Part shown: piece by piece, positions 8,486 to 15,562 of the stretch
Position numbering within the stretch: position 1 is the first letter of the stretch
How the letters are laid out: each line of letters begins with the position of its first letter
Origin: Streptomyces griseorubiginosus
GTDB taxonomy: Bacteria > Actinomycetota > Actinomycetes > Streptomycetales > Streptomycetaceae
Length of the DNA: 32,055 nucleotides
Assembly (NCBI RefSeq): GCF_017614965.1
Contig: NZ_WVUG01000075.1
Location: 1-32,055, forward strand
Reading direction: 5' to 3'
Position numbers and translations under genes: made by a program
Notes under the pieces: generated by a model
Seen by the model: the letters and a program-made list of their open reading frames with translations, nothing else
Told to the model about the DNA's origin: nothing
Databases searched by the model: none

Positions 8486-11400
8486 ATGACGCGAGCGGAG
8501 CAGCCAACGGCCCACCACCCGGCCCCCGACGACGCCCTTGTCGCGGACTCCCGCGAGCGCGCCGTCCGCGCCCTGCTGCGCCAGCCGCAGCTGAAGCGGC
8601 TGTGGAGCGCCCACCTCGTGGGGTCGATCGGCGACACCCTCGCCCTCCTCGTCCTGGTCCTGCTCGCCCTGCAGGCGGCGATCAGCGAGGGCTCCTTCGG
8701 GGGCGGCTACCGGGGCGTGGCGTTCGCAGTGGCGACCGTTTTCGGAGTGCGCGTCCTGGCGACGCTGCTCTTCGGAGCGGTCCTGCTCGGCCCCTTGACT
8801 TCGCTCACTTCGCAGGAGGGGCCGCTCGACCGCCGCTGGACGATGGTCGGCGCCGACGCCGTCCGGGTCCTCGCCCTCATCGTCGCGCCCCTGTGGATCG
8901 ACTGGACGCCGGACAACGCGCTGGCGATCCTCCTGGTCACCGCGTTCGTCACCGGCGTCGCCGAGCGCTTCTGGACCGTCTCCCGCGAGAGCGCCGCGCC
9001 GGCCCTGCTGCCGGCCCCGCCGCTGGAGGGAGCGACGGTACGGCCGCTGCCGGACCACATGGACGCCCTGCGCCGTCTGGCGCTGCGCACGGCCTTCTTG
9101 GCGATCCCGCTCGCGGCCGCCGCGCTCGTCGTCGCCGGACTGCTCAACAACCTGCTGGGCTCCGGGATCGCCTGGTTCGCCCAGCACCAGGCGGCCCTCG
9201 CCTCGTACGTGGCGGCGGGCCTGTTCGCCGCGTCCCTGTCCGTGCTGACCTACCTGGAGCTGCCGGCCACGCGCACCCCACGCGCGCGTTCCCCGCTCGA
9301 GGGGCTGCGCCGCCCGCGCACGGGCGAGGGCGTCGACAAGGGCCGCACCGGCGCGATCCCGCTGCTGGTGCCCGCCTGCGCCGCGGTCGCCGGAGCGGTC
9401 TCCGCGGCCGTCGCCGTGGCGGTGCTGCACGCCAAGGACCTGCACGGCGGCCCGGTGCTGTACGGCCTCCTGGTGCTCGCCCTGACCGGCGGAGTCGTCG
9501 TCGGCATCCGTACGGCGCCCAAGGTGCTGGTGTCGCTGTCGCGGCGCCGGCTGCTCGCCCTGGCCATCGCCTTCACCGGCGTCGCCCTGCTGGCCGCGGG
9601 TCTCGTCCCGGACGTGACGACCGTCCTGCTCATCCTCGCCCTGGCCGGCATCGGCGCGGGCGTGGCCGCCAACACCGGGCACACCCTCCTCGACCAGGAG
9701 GCCGAGGACTACCGGCGCGCCCGCACCACCGAGCACCTGCACGCCGTCGTCCGCGTCTCCGTGGCGCTCGGCGCGGTCATCGCCCCGGTCGTGGCCGCGG
9801 GCATCGGGCCCCACCGCCTTCAGAACGGCCGGTTCGTCTTCGCCCACGGCGGCGCCGCCTTCACCCTGATGCTGGTCGGCGCGCTGCTGCTGCCGGTGGC
9901 CGCGCTGGTGCTGGCCAAGGTCGACGACCGCTCCGGGGTCCCGCTGCGGCACGATCTGCGGGACGCGCTGCGCGGCGGCGACGACCCGGTGACGGCACCC
10001 GCCCCGAACGGCTTCTTCATCGCCCTGGAGGGCGGCGACGGCGCCGGCAAGTCCACCCAGGCCGAGGCGCTCGCCGAGTGGATCCGGGCCAAGGGCCACG
10101 AGGTCGTCGTGACCCGCGAGCCGGGCGCCACGCCGGTGGGCAAGCGGCTGCGGTCGATCCTGCTGGACGTCTCCAGCGCCGGGCTCTCGCACCGCGCGGA
10201 GGCCCTGCTGTACGCGGCGGACCGCGCGGAGCACGTGGACACGGTGGTGCGGCCTGCGCTGGAGCGCGGCGCCGTGGTCATCTCCGACCGCTACATCGAC
10301 TCCTCGGTGGCCTACCAGGGCGCCGGCCGCGACCTGTCCCCCACGGAGATCGCCCGCATCAACCGCTGGGCGACCGACGGCCTCGTACCGCATCTGACCG
10401 TCCTGCTGGACATCTCCCCGGAGATCGCCCGCGAGCGGTTCACCGAGGCGCCGGACCGGCTGGAATCGGAGCCGGCCGAGTTCCACGCGCGCGTGCGCTC
10501 CGGCTTCCTGACGCTGGCCGCCGCCGACCCCGGCCGTTACCTGGTGGTGGACGCCGGCCAGGAGCCCGAGGCCGTCACCACCGTCGTACGGCACCGGCTC
10601 GACCAGATGCTGCCGTTGTCCGAGCAGGAGATCCGGGAGCGGGAGGAGGCCCGCAAGGCCGCCGAGGAGGAAGCCCGCCGCAAGGCCGAGGAGGAGGCCG
10701 CCCGCAAGGCCGAGGAGGAGCGGCTGGAGCGTGAGCGCCAGGAGCAGCTCGCCAAGCTGCGCGCCGAGGAGGAGGAGCGCAAGCGGCGCGAGCTGGAGGA
10801 GGCGCAGCGGCGCGAGGCCGAGAGGCAGGCGGAGGAGGCCCGGCGACGGGCCGAGGAGGCCGCCCGGCGCGCGGAGGAGGAGCGGCAGCGGCTGCTCGCC
10901 GAGGAGAAGGCACGCGCCGAGGAGGAGGCCCGCCGCAAGGCCGAGGAGGAGCGGCGGCGCAAGCAGGCCGAGGAGGAGGCACGGCTGCGGGCCGAGGCGG
11001 AGGCGCTGCGGCTGGAGAAGCAGCGCAAGGCCGAGGAGGCGCTGCTGCGGGCCGAGGAGGCACGCCGGCTCGCCGAGCAGGCCGCGGCCGCCGCGGAGGC
11101 GGGGCCCAAGCAGCCGCCGGCGCCCGCGGTCGCGCCGGAGGCCTCGACCGTGCCGACGCCGGTGGTGACGCCGACGAACGCGTCGGGCGGACCTGCCGAG
11201 GAGACGGCCGTGCTGCGGCCGGTGCGGGAGGACCGTGCCGCCGACGCCGACGCCGACGCCGCGGCCGAAGGTCGTAAGCGCCCCGTCGGTGAGTCGGACG
11301 CCGAGGTGACGACGAAGCTGCCGCAACCGCCGGTGGTGCCGGGTGCCGCGGATGAGACTGCGGTGTTGCCGCCTGTGGTGCCGGGTGCGGCTGATGAGAC

Positions 11401-11773
11401 CGCGGTGTTGCCGCCGGTGGTGCCGGGTGCGGCTGATGAGACCGCGGTGCTGCCGCCTGTGGCGCCGGGTGCCGCTGACGAGACGGCCGTGTTGCCGCCG
11501 GTGCGTGAGGAAGGGCCCGCGGACCGGGTGCCGCCGGGGTACTTTCGGGACGAGCGGGCGGGGGGTGCGCGGCCGGACGGGGGCGAGGAGCGTACGCGGG
11601 AGATGCCCCAGGTCGACGCGGAGGGGGCACCTCGGCGCCGGACCCGGTCGGACTGGGCCGAGGAGACTCCGCTCGACGACCTGCCGTCACTGGCCGACGA
11701 ACTGCTCGGGCCGCACGAGGACGACTACGACGAGGACCAGGGGCGGGGCAGGCGCCGCGGCCGGGGGCGCTGA
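8486..11773 (+). CDS. tmk: MFS-type membrane domain fused to thymidylate kinase
   Basis: The protein has 1095 residues in three parts. Residues about 35-495 are a multi-helix, MFS-like membrane domain. Residues about 508-712 are dTMP kinase, which makes dTDP from dTMP and ATP: P-loop GGDGAGKST (516-524), DRY motif (601-603) and an Arg-bearing LID segment. Residues about 712-870 are a highly charged Glu/Lys/Arg/Ala region predicted to form a long coiled coil, followed by an acidic, Pro-rich tail with four VVPGAADETAVLPP repeats. Ordinary Tmk is about 210 residues. The same fusion is, to my recollection, the normal dTMP kinase of Streptomyces (SCO3542-like), so it is not an assembly artefact. 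No other tmk lies in the window. The kinase would be held at the cytosolic membrane face. The membrane domain's substrate is unknown. Confidence 0.92.
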   Translation: MTRAEQPTAHHPAPDDALVADSRERAVRALLRQPQLKRLWSAHLVGSIGDTLALLVLVLLALQAAISEGSFGGGYRGVAFAVATVFGVRVLATLLFGAVLLGPLTSLTSQEGPLDRRWTMVGADAVRVLALIVAPLWIDWTPDNALAILLVTAFVTGVAERFWTVSRESAAPALLPAPPLEGATVRPLPDHMDALRRLALRTAFLAIPLAAAALVVAGLLNNLLGSGIAWFAQHQAALASYVAAGLFAASLSVLTYLELPATRTPRARSPLEGLRRPRTGEGVDKGRTGAIPLLVPACAAVAGAVSAAVAVAVLHAKDLHGGPVLYGLLVLALTGGVVVGIRTAPKVLVSLSRRRLLALAIAFTGVALLAAGLVPDVTTVLLILALAGIGAGVAANTGHTLLDQEAEDYRRARTTEHLHAVVRVSVALGAVIAPVVAAGIGPHRLQNGRFVFAHGGAAFTLMLVGALLLPVAALVLAKVDDRSGVPLRHDLRDALRGGDDPVTAPAPNGFFIALEGGDGAGKSTQAEALAEWIRAKGHEVVVTREPGATPVGKRLRSILLDVSSAGLSHRAEALLYAADRAEHVDTVVRPALERGAVVISDRYIDSSVAYQGAGRDLSPTEIARINRWATDGLVPHLTVLLDISPEIARERFTEAPDRLESEPAEFHARVRSGFLTLAAADPGRYLVVDAGQEPEAVTTVVRHRLDQMLPLSEQEIREREEARKAAEEEARRKAEEEAARKAEEERLERERQEQLAKLRAEEEERKRRELEEAQRREAERQAEEARRRAEEAARRAEEERQRLLAEEKARAEEEARRKAEEERRRKQAEEEARLRAEAEALRLEKQRKAEEALLRAEEARRLAEQAAAAAEAGPKQPPAPAVAPEASTVPTPVVTPTNASGGPAEETAVLRPVREDRAADADADAAAEGRKRPVGESDAEVTTKLPQPPVVPGAADETAVLPPVVPGAADETAVLPPVVPGAADETAVLPPVAPGAADETAVLPPVREEGPADRVPPGYFRDERAGGARPDGGEERTREMPQVDAEGAPRRRTRSDWAEETPLDDLPSLADELLGPHEDDYDEDQGRGRRRGRGR
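11333..11500 (+). repeat. Four 42-bp tandem repeats in the tmk tail
   Basis: Four in-frame copies of a 14-residue unit, VVPGAADETAVLPP (the last begins VAPG), lie in the acidic tail. Copies 2 and 3 are nearly identical at DNA level, so copy number may vary between strains. A looser single relative, EETAVLRPVRED, lies just upstream. Confidence 0.85.
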
Positions 11774-11818
11774 GCTCCCGCTCGGGCACCGACTGCTCCC
11801 CGCGCACTCGGCGTCCCG

Positions 11819-11841
11819 TTGTCAGTGCCGCCCCGCACAAT
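11819..11841 (+). promoter_or_regulatory. PafBC/RecA-NDp-type promoter before holB
   Basis: TTGTCAGTG (11819-11827), exactly eight bases, then CACAAT (11836-11841). The upstream box matches the consensus tTGTCRgtg completely; the -10 differs from TAnnnT only in its first base. Transcription would start near 11848, leaving a leader of about 34 bases that carries the purine-rich ribosome binding region at 11864-11875. Confidence 0.65.
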
Positions 11842-11881
11842 GGAACCCGCAACACGAACGTGGTGGAAGGGCGGGGCACGC

Positions 11882-13087
11882 ATGACGGTCTGGGACGACC
11901 TCGTGGGGCAGGAGAAGGTGGCCGAGCAGCTGGATGCCGCCGCTCGGGACGCCGACGCACTCGTCACCGCGGTCGCCACCGACGCGCCCCCGCCCGAGGC
12001 GTCGAAGATGACGCACGCCTGGCTGTTCACCGGGCCCCCCGGGGCCGGGCGGAACCAGGCGGCGCGGGCGTTCGCCGCCGCGCTGCAGTGCGTGTCGCCC
12101 GACCGCGCGCTCGGCGGATCACCGGGCTGCGGGTTCTGCGACGGATGCCACACGGCCCTGGTCGGCACGCACGCGGACGTCACCAGCGTCGCCGCCGTCG
12201 GCTCGCAGATCCTCGCCGAGGACATGCGGGACACCGTACGGAAGTCGTTCACCTCGCCGGCGAACGGCCGCTGGCAGATCATCCTGGTCGAGGACGCCGA
12301 GCGGCTGAACGAGAAATCGGCCAACGCCGTGCTGAAGGCGGTCGAGGAACCCGCCCCGCGCACGGTCTGGCTGCTGTGCGCGCCGTCCATCGACGACGTC
12401 CTGCCCACCATCCGCTCCCGCTGCCGGCACCTGAACCTGCTGACGCCGTCGGTGGACGCGGTCGCCGACATGCTCGTACGGCGCGAGGGCGTGGAGCCGG
12501 CCGTCGCCGCGGCCGCAGCGCGCGCCACCCAGGGGCACGTCGACCGGGCCCGCCGGCTGGCCACCGACCCGGCGGCCCGTGAGCGCCGTGCCGCCGTGCT
12601 GAAGCTGCCGCTGCGGGTCGAGGAGATCGGCAGCGCGCTGAAGGCCGCCCAGGAGCTGGTGGACGCGGCCGCCGAGGACGCCAAGCAGCTCGCCGAGGAG
12701 ATGGACGGCAAGGAGACCGAGGAGCTGAAGGCGGCGCTGGGCGCGGCTCAGGGCGGCCGGATGCCGCGCGGTACGGCGGGCGTGATGAAGGACCTGGAGG
12801 ACAAGCAGAAGCGGCGCCGGACAAGAACCCAGCGCGACAGCCTCGACCTCGCTCTGACCGACCTCACCGCGTTCTACCGGGACGTCCTGGCCCTGCAGCT
12901 CGGCACGCGCGTGGCGTTGTCCAACGCGGAAGCCGAGGACGCCCTGGAGCGCCTGGCCCGCGGCAGCTCCCCGGAGTCCACCCTGCGCCGCATCGAGGCG
13001 ATCGCCGCCTGCCGCGACGCCCTCGACCGCAACGTGGCCCCGCTGCTCGCGGTGGAGGCGATGACGATGGCCCTCAGAGCCGGCTGA
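11882..13087 (+). CDS. holB: DNA polymerase III subunit delta'
   Basis: This is the clamp-loader subunit that helps open and load the beta sliding clamp. The 401-residue product has the AAA+ fold with a degenerate Walker A (GPPGAGRN, 51-58; the catalytic Lys and Ser/Thr are replaced by Arg and Asn), which fits a delta' that does not hydrolyse ATP. It also has the zinc-binding cysteines Cys70, Cys83, Cys86 and Cys89, VEDAERL in the Walker B position, NAVLKAVEEP, and sensor 1 / SRC motif TIRSRCRHL. The C-terminal third is helical. ATG 11882 (MTVWDDLVGQ) matches the usual family start; an upstream in-frame start at 11819 lies inside the promoter motif. The gene starts 108 bases after the tmk fusion, an association common in actinobacteria. 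Confidence 0.95.
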   Translation: MTVWDDLVGQEKVAEQLDAAARDADALVTAVATDAPPPEASKMTHAWLFTGPPGAGRNQAARAFAAALQCVSPDRALGGSPGCGFCDGCHTALVGTHADVTSVAAVGSQILAEDMRDTVRKSFTSPANGRWQIILVEDAERLNEKSANAVLKAVEEPAPRTVWLLCAPSIDDVLPTIRSRCRHLNLLTPSVDAVADMLVRREGVEPAVAAAAARATQGHVDRARRLATDPAARERRAAVLKLPLRVEEIGSALKAAQELVDAAAEDAKQLAEEMDGKETEELKAALGAAQGGRMPRGTAGVMKDLEDKQKRRRTRTQRDSLDLALTDLTAFYRDVLALQLGTRVALSNAEAEDALERLARGSSPESTLRRIEAIAACRDALDRNVAPLLAVEAMTMALRAG

Positions 13088-13146
13088 CCACCGGGTACCG
13101 CGCGGCACCCCGGGGCGGAACAGCGCACCACTCGCGGCTGATCAAC

Positions 13147-13163
13147 GGAGGTTGACCATGTAA
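13147..13163 (+). other. Shine-Dalgarno followed by a start-stop codon pair
   Basis: GGAGG (13147-13151), six bases, ATG (13158-13160) and directly TAA (13161-13163): a perfect initiation signal with no coding sequence. It lies between holB and the peptidase gene. It may be the relic of a lost gene, a ribosome-stalling element or chance. Confidence 0.35.
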
Positions 13164-13214
13164 CTCCTACGAGGCACGACGCGCACGCACGGCATCCGCA
13201 CGGCTGCACACGGT

Positions 13215-13220
13215 TACGCT
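13215..13220 (+). promoter_or_regulatory. -10-like hexamer of a leaderless promoter
   Basis: TACGCT ends six bases before ATG 13227, the same geometry as at 804 and 8486. There is no clear -35 and no ribosome binding site. Confidence 0.45.
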
Positions 13221-13226
13221 CGCCAG

Positions 13227-14810
13227 ATGCACATCAGGCGCAGCCCCCGTCCCCGCCGGCCCCGAACCGCCGCCGCTCTCCTCGCCACCGCCGCCCTTCT
13301 CCTCTCCGCCTGCTCCGCCGGAGGCACGACGAGCACGGCGGGTGGCGCCGCCGAGGCGGCCCTGGCCGCGCTGCCGCAGTCGACGCCGTCCGCCCTGGCG
13401 CCGTACTACGAACAGAGGCTGAGCTGGCGCAGCTGCGGGGTGCCCGGCTTCCAGTGCGCCACCATGAAGGCGCCGCTCGACTACGCCAAGCCGGGCGCGG
13501 GGGACGTACGGCTCGCGGTCGCCCGCAAGAAGGCCACGGGCAAGGGGCAGCCGCTGGGGTCGCTGCTGGTGAACCCGGGCGGCCCGGGCGGCTCGGCCAT
13601 CGGCTACCTGGAGCAGTACGCGGGGGTCGGCTACCCAGCGGAGGTGCGGGCGCGGTACGACATGGTCGCGGTCGATCCGCGCGGGGTCGCCCGCAGCGAG
13701 CCCGTCGAATGCCTCAGCGGACGACGCATGGACGCCTTCACGCAGACGGACACCACACCCGACGACACGAAGGAGACCGACGAACTCGTCGACGCCTACA
13801 AGAAGTTCGCCGAGGGGTGCGGGGCGCGCTCCCCGGACCTGCTGCGGCACGTGTCCACGGTCGAGGCGGCCCGCGACATGGACATCCTGCGCGCGGTTCT
13901 CGGGGACCGGAGACTGACGTACGTGGGGGCGTCGTACGGGACGTTCCTCGGGGCGACGTACGCCGGGCTGTTCCCGGAGCGTGTGGGCCGCCTGGTGCTC
14001 GACGGCGCGATGGACCCCTCCCTGTCCGCGCGTCGGATGAACCTGGACCAGACCGCCGGTTTCGAGACGGCGTTCCAGTCCTTCGCGAAGGACTGCGTAC
14101 GGCAGCCGGACTGCCCGCTCGGAACCAGGGGCACCACCCCGGCGCAGGTCGGCGAGAATCTCAGCGCCTTCTTCAAGAAACTGGACGCCCACCCCATCCC
14201 CACCGGCGACGCGGACGGCCGCAAGCTCGGCGAGGCCCTCGCCACCACCGGCGTCATCGCGGCGATGTACGACGAGGGCTCATGGGGCCAGTTGCGCGAG
14301 GCGCTGACCTCGGCGATGAAGGAGAACGACGGCGCGGGCCTGCTGGTCCTGTCCGACAGCTACTACGAGCGCGACGCCGACGGCCGCTACTCGAACCTGA
14401 TGTTCGCCAACGCGGCCGTGAACTGCCTGGACCTGCCCGCCGCCTTCTCCTCTCCCGACCAGGTCGAGAAGGCACTCCCCGCCTTCGAGAAGGCCTCCCC
14501 GGTCTTCGGCGAGGGCCTCGCCTGGGCATCCCTGAACTGCGCGTACTGGCCGGTGAGAGCCACGGGCGAGCCGCACCGCATCGAGGCGAAGGGGGCGGCG
14601 CCGATCGTCGTGGTCGGCACCACGCGCGACCCGGCGACCCCGTACCGCTGGGCCCAGTCCCTCTCCCGCCAGCTCTCCTCGGCCCGCCTGCTCACCTACG
14701 TGGGCGACGGCCACACCGCGTACGGCCGCGGCAGCGACTGCATCGATTCCGCGATCGACACCTACCTGCTCGACGGCACCCCTCCGCCCCACGGAAAGCG
14801 CTGCTCATAG
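13227..14810 (+). CDS. Secreted lipoprotein alpha/beta-hydrolase, tripeptidyl aminopeptidase-like (family S33)
   Basis: The product is 527 residues with an Arg-rich N-terminus, a hydrophobic segment and a lipobox LSAC, hence a probable surface lipoprotein. The alpha/beta-hydrolase core shows the oxyanion-hole region NPGGPGGS, the nucleophile elbow GASYG with Ser236, Asp in TTRDPATPY and His in GDGHTAYG, a complete catalytic triad. The C-terminal TAP-like segment is typical of the Streptomyces SlpD/SlpE and tripeptidyl aminopeptidase group, which release N-terminal tri- or dipeptides from extracellular peptides. The exact specificity is not readable. ATG 13227 fits both the signal peptide and a leaderless promoter. 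A strong terminator follows the stop. Confidence 0.9.
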   Translation: MHIRRSPRPRRPRTAAALLATAALLLSACSAGGTTSTAGGAAEAALAALPQSTPSALAPYYEQRLSWRSCGVPGFQCATMKAPLDYAKPGAGDVRLAVARKKATGKGQPLGSLLVNPGGPGGSAIGYLEQYAGVGYPAEVRARYDMVAVDPRGVARSEPVECLSGRRMDAFTQTDTTPDDTKETDELVDAYKKFAEGCGARSPDLLRHVSTVEAARDMDILRAVLGDRRLTYVGASYGTFLGATYAGLFPERVGRLVLDGAMDPSLSARRMNLDQTAGFETAFQSFAKDCVRQPDCPLGTRGTTPAQVGENLSAFFKKLDAHPIPTGDADGRKLGEALATTGVIAAMYDEGSWGQLREALTSAMKENDGAGLLVLSDSYYERDADGRYSNLMFANAAVNCLDLPAAFSSPDQVEKALPAFEKASPVFGEGLAWASLNCAYWPVRATGEPHRIEAKGAAPIVVVGTTRDPATPYRWAQSLSRQLSSARLLTYVGDGHTAYGRGSDCIDSAIDTYLLDGTPPPHGKRCS

Positions 14811-14818
14811 CCCCGCCG

Positions 14819-14849
14819 CACGCCCCGGGAGCGCCTGCCCCGGGGCGTG
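14819..14849 (+). terminator. Strong hairpin terminator
   Basis: CACGCCCCGGG (14819-14829) and CCCGGGGCGTG (14839-14849) form a perfect 11-bp stem with a 9-base loop, nine bases after the peptidase stop. No T-tract is present, as usual in high-GC actinobacteria. Confidence 0.75.
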
Positions 14850-14873
14850 GTCAGAGCACCCCCCGAAACTGTG

Positions 14874-14879
14874 TAGACT
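14874..14879 (+). promoter_or_regulatory. -10 hexamer of the tRNA-Thr promoter
   Basis: TAGACT is a good streptomycete -10, 38 bases before the mature tRNA. No convincing -35 lies 16-19 bases upstream, so only the -10 is called. Confidence 0.45.
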
Positions 14880-14917
14880 TACCGACGTTGCTGATCGCAC
14901 CATGGTGCGCACGGCGC

Positions 14918-14994
14918 GCCGCCTTAGCTCAGATGGCCAGAGCAACGCACTCGTAATGCGTAGGTCTCGGGTTCGAATCCCGAAGGCGGCTCCA
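14918..14994 (+). tRNA. tRNA-Thr(CGT)
   Basis: The full cloverleaf can be drawn: acceptor arm GCCGCCT with AGGCGGC (14984-14990), a D arm GCTC/GAGC, anticodon stem ACGCA/TGCGT (14945-14949 and 14957-14961) with loop CTCGTAA, and T arm TCGGG/CCCGA around TTCGAAT. The anticodon CGT (14952-14954) reads ACG, threonine. CCA is encoded (14992-14994). The 3' end of this gene type is a frequent integrase target, and the accessory segment begins just after it, but I found no second copy of the tRNA 3' end in the window. Confidence 0.97.
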
Positions 14995-15000
14995 AAGAAA

Positions 15001-15032
15001 CCGCAGGCCAAGCCCTTGGCCTGCGGTTTTTT
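15001..15032 (+). terminator. Intrinsic terminator of the tRNA
   Basis: CCGCAGGCCAA (15001-15011) and TTGGCCTGCGG (15016-15026) form an 11-bp stem with a GCCC loop, followed by six T (15027-15032). An A-rich run before the stem pairs with the T-rich run after it, so the element may work in both directions. Confidence 0.93.
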
Positions 15033-15046
15033 CTTTCCCTTGACCA

Positions 15047-15250
15047 ATGCATGGAGCCGACGTTCACGCAGCCGCTGAGCTCATCGGCCAGCACGCGGGT
15101 GGACTTGACGGTCCAGTGCGGCGGGGTCTGGAGGAGATTCGCCGGATCCGCAACAACGTCATGCACTTCAACAGCGGTGATCCCCTGCCGAACACGGACG
15201 TCGCCAAGATCCGGCATCTGAACAAGCTGCTGAGGGAGTACGGAGAATAA
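15047..15250 (+). pseudogene. C-terminal stub of a HEPN-like protein
   Basis: The 67-codon open frame encodes LEEIRRIRNNVMHFNSGDPL followed by a helical end (LNKLLREYGE). The R-N-x3-H signature in a helical context is the active-site motif of HEPN domains, which are common in abortive-infection, toxin and CBS-HEPN proteins. Full-length members are several hundred residues long; only the last helices remain here. There is no ribosome binding site before ATG 15047 and the frame begins almost in the tRNA terminator. I therefore read it as a remnant of an element lost or rearranged at the tRNA, though a tiny expressed protein cannot be excluded. Confidence 0.55.
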
Positions 15251-15562
15251 GCCTGCCCGCACTGCCCGCAGCACTCGGCCGGTGATCCCGAACCGCTCGC
15301 GGTCCGAAGTCACGAGGGTGGGCGAAGAAGGTCACTGGGCCGCGCGTCGCGTACATGACTCGGGGGCGACGCGATGGTGAACGGAAGGATGCGACTCTGT
15401 GGGTTTCCCCGCAGTCTGGCAAAGGGATGCCACGGGTCGTCACAAGAGATCTTGTCTCCTTCCTCACGCCACGCTTACAACTTGTGCCGCAGCCTGCGTG
15501 ATCGCGGTGACGACCCGACGCATCGGCTGGTCCTTTCGTGTCCGGTGCGTTGGTGAGGGTCG
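15251..15562 (+). promoter_or_regulatory. Upstream region of the Rhs gene
   Basis: No gene is supported in these 312 bases; an open frame at 15374-15556 has no recognisable product. Lower-GC patches include the inverted repeat ACAAGA-GA-TCTTGT (15442-15455), a possible operator, overlapping TTGTCT (15452-15457). A TTACAA-like hexamer (15475-15480) lies 17 bases on and could complete a weak promoter for the Rhs gene with a leader of about 75 bases. Confidence 0.35.

Noticed and set aside
8378..11326. 982-codon minus-strand open frame opposite tmk
   Set aside because: It is a shadow of the coiled-coil and membrane-coding region; the translation is low-complexity Gly/Arg/Gln/Leu without motifs.
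15374..15556. 60-codon open frame upstream of the Rhs gene
   Set aside because: It has no recognisable product, and its composition is unlike the neighbouring genes. It probably lies in the control region.
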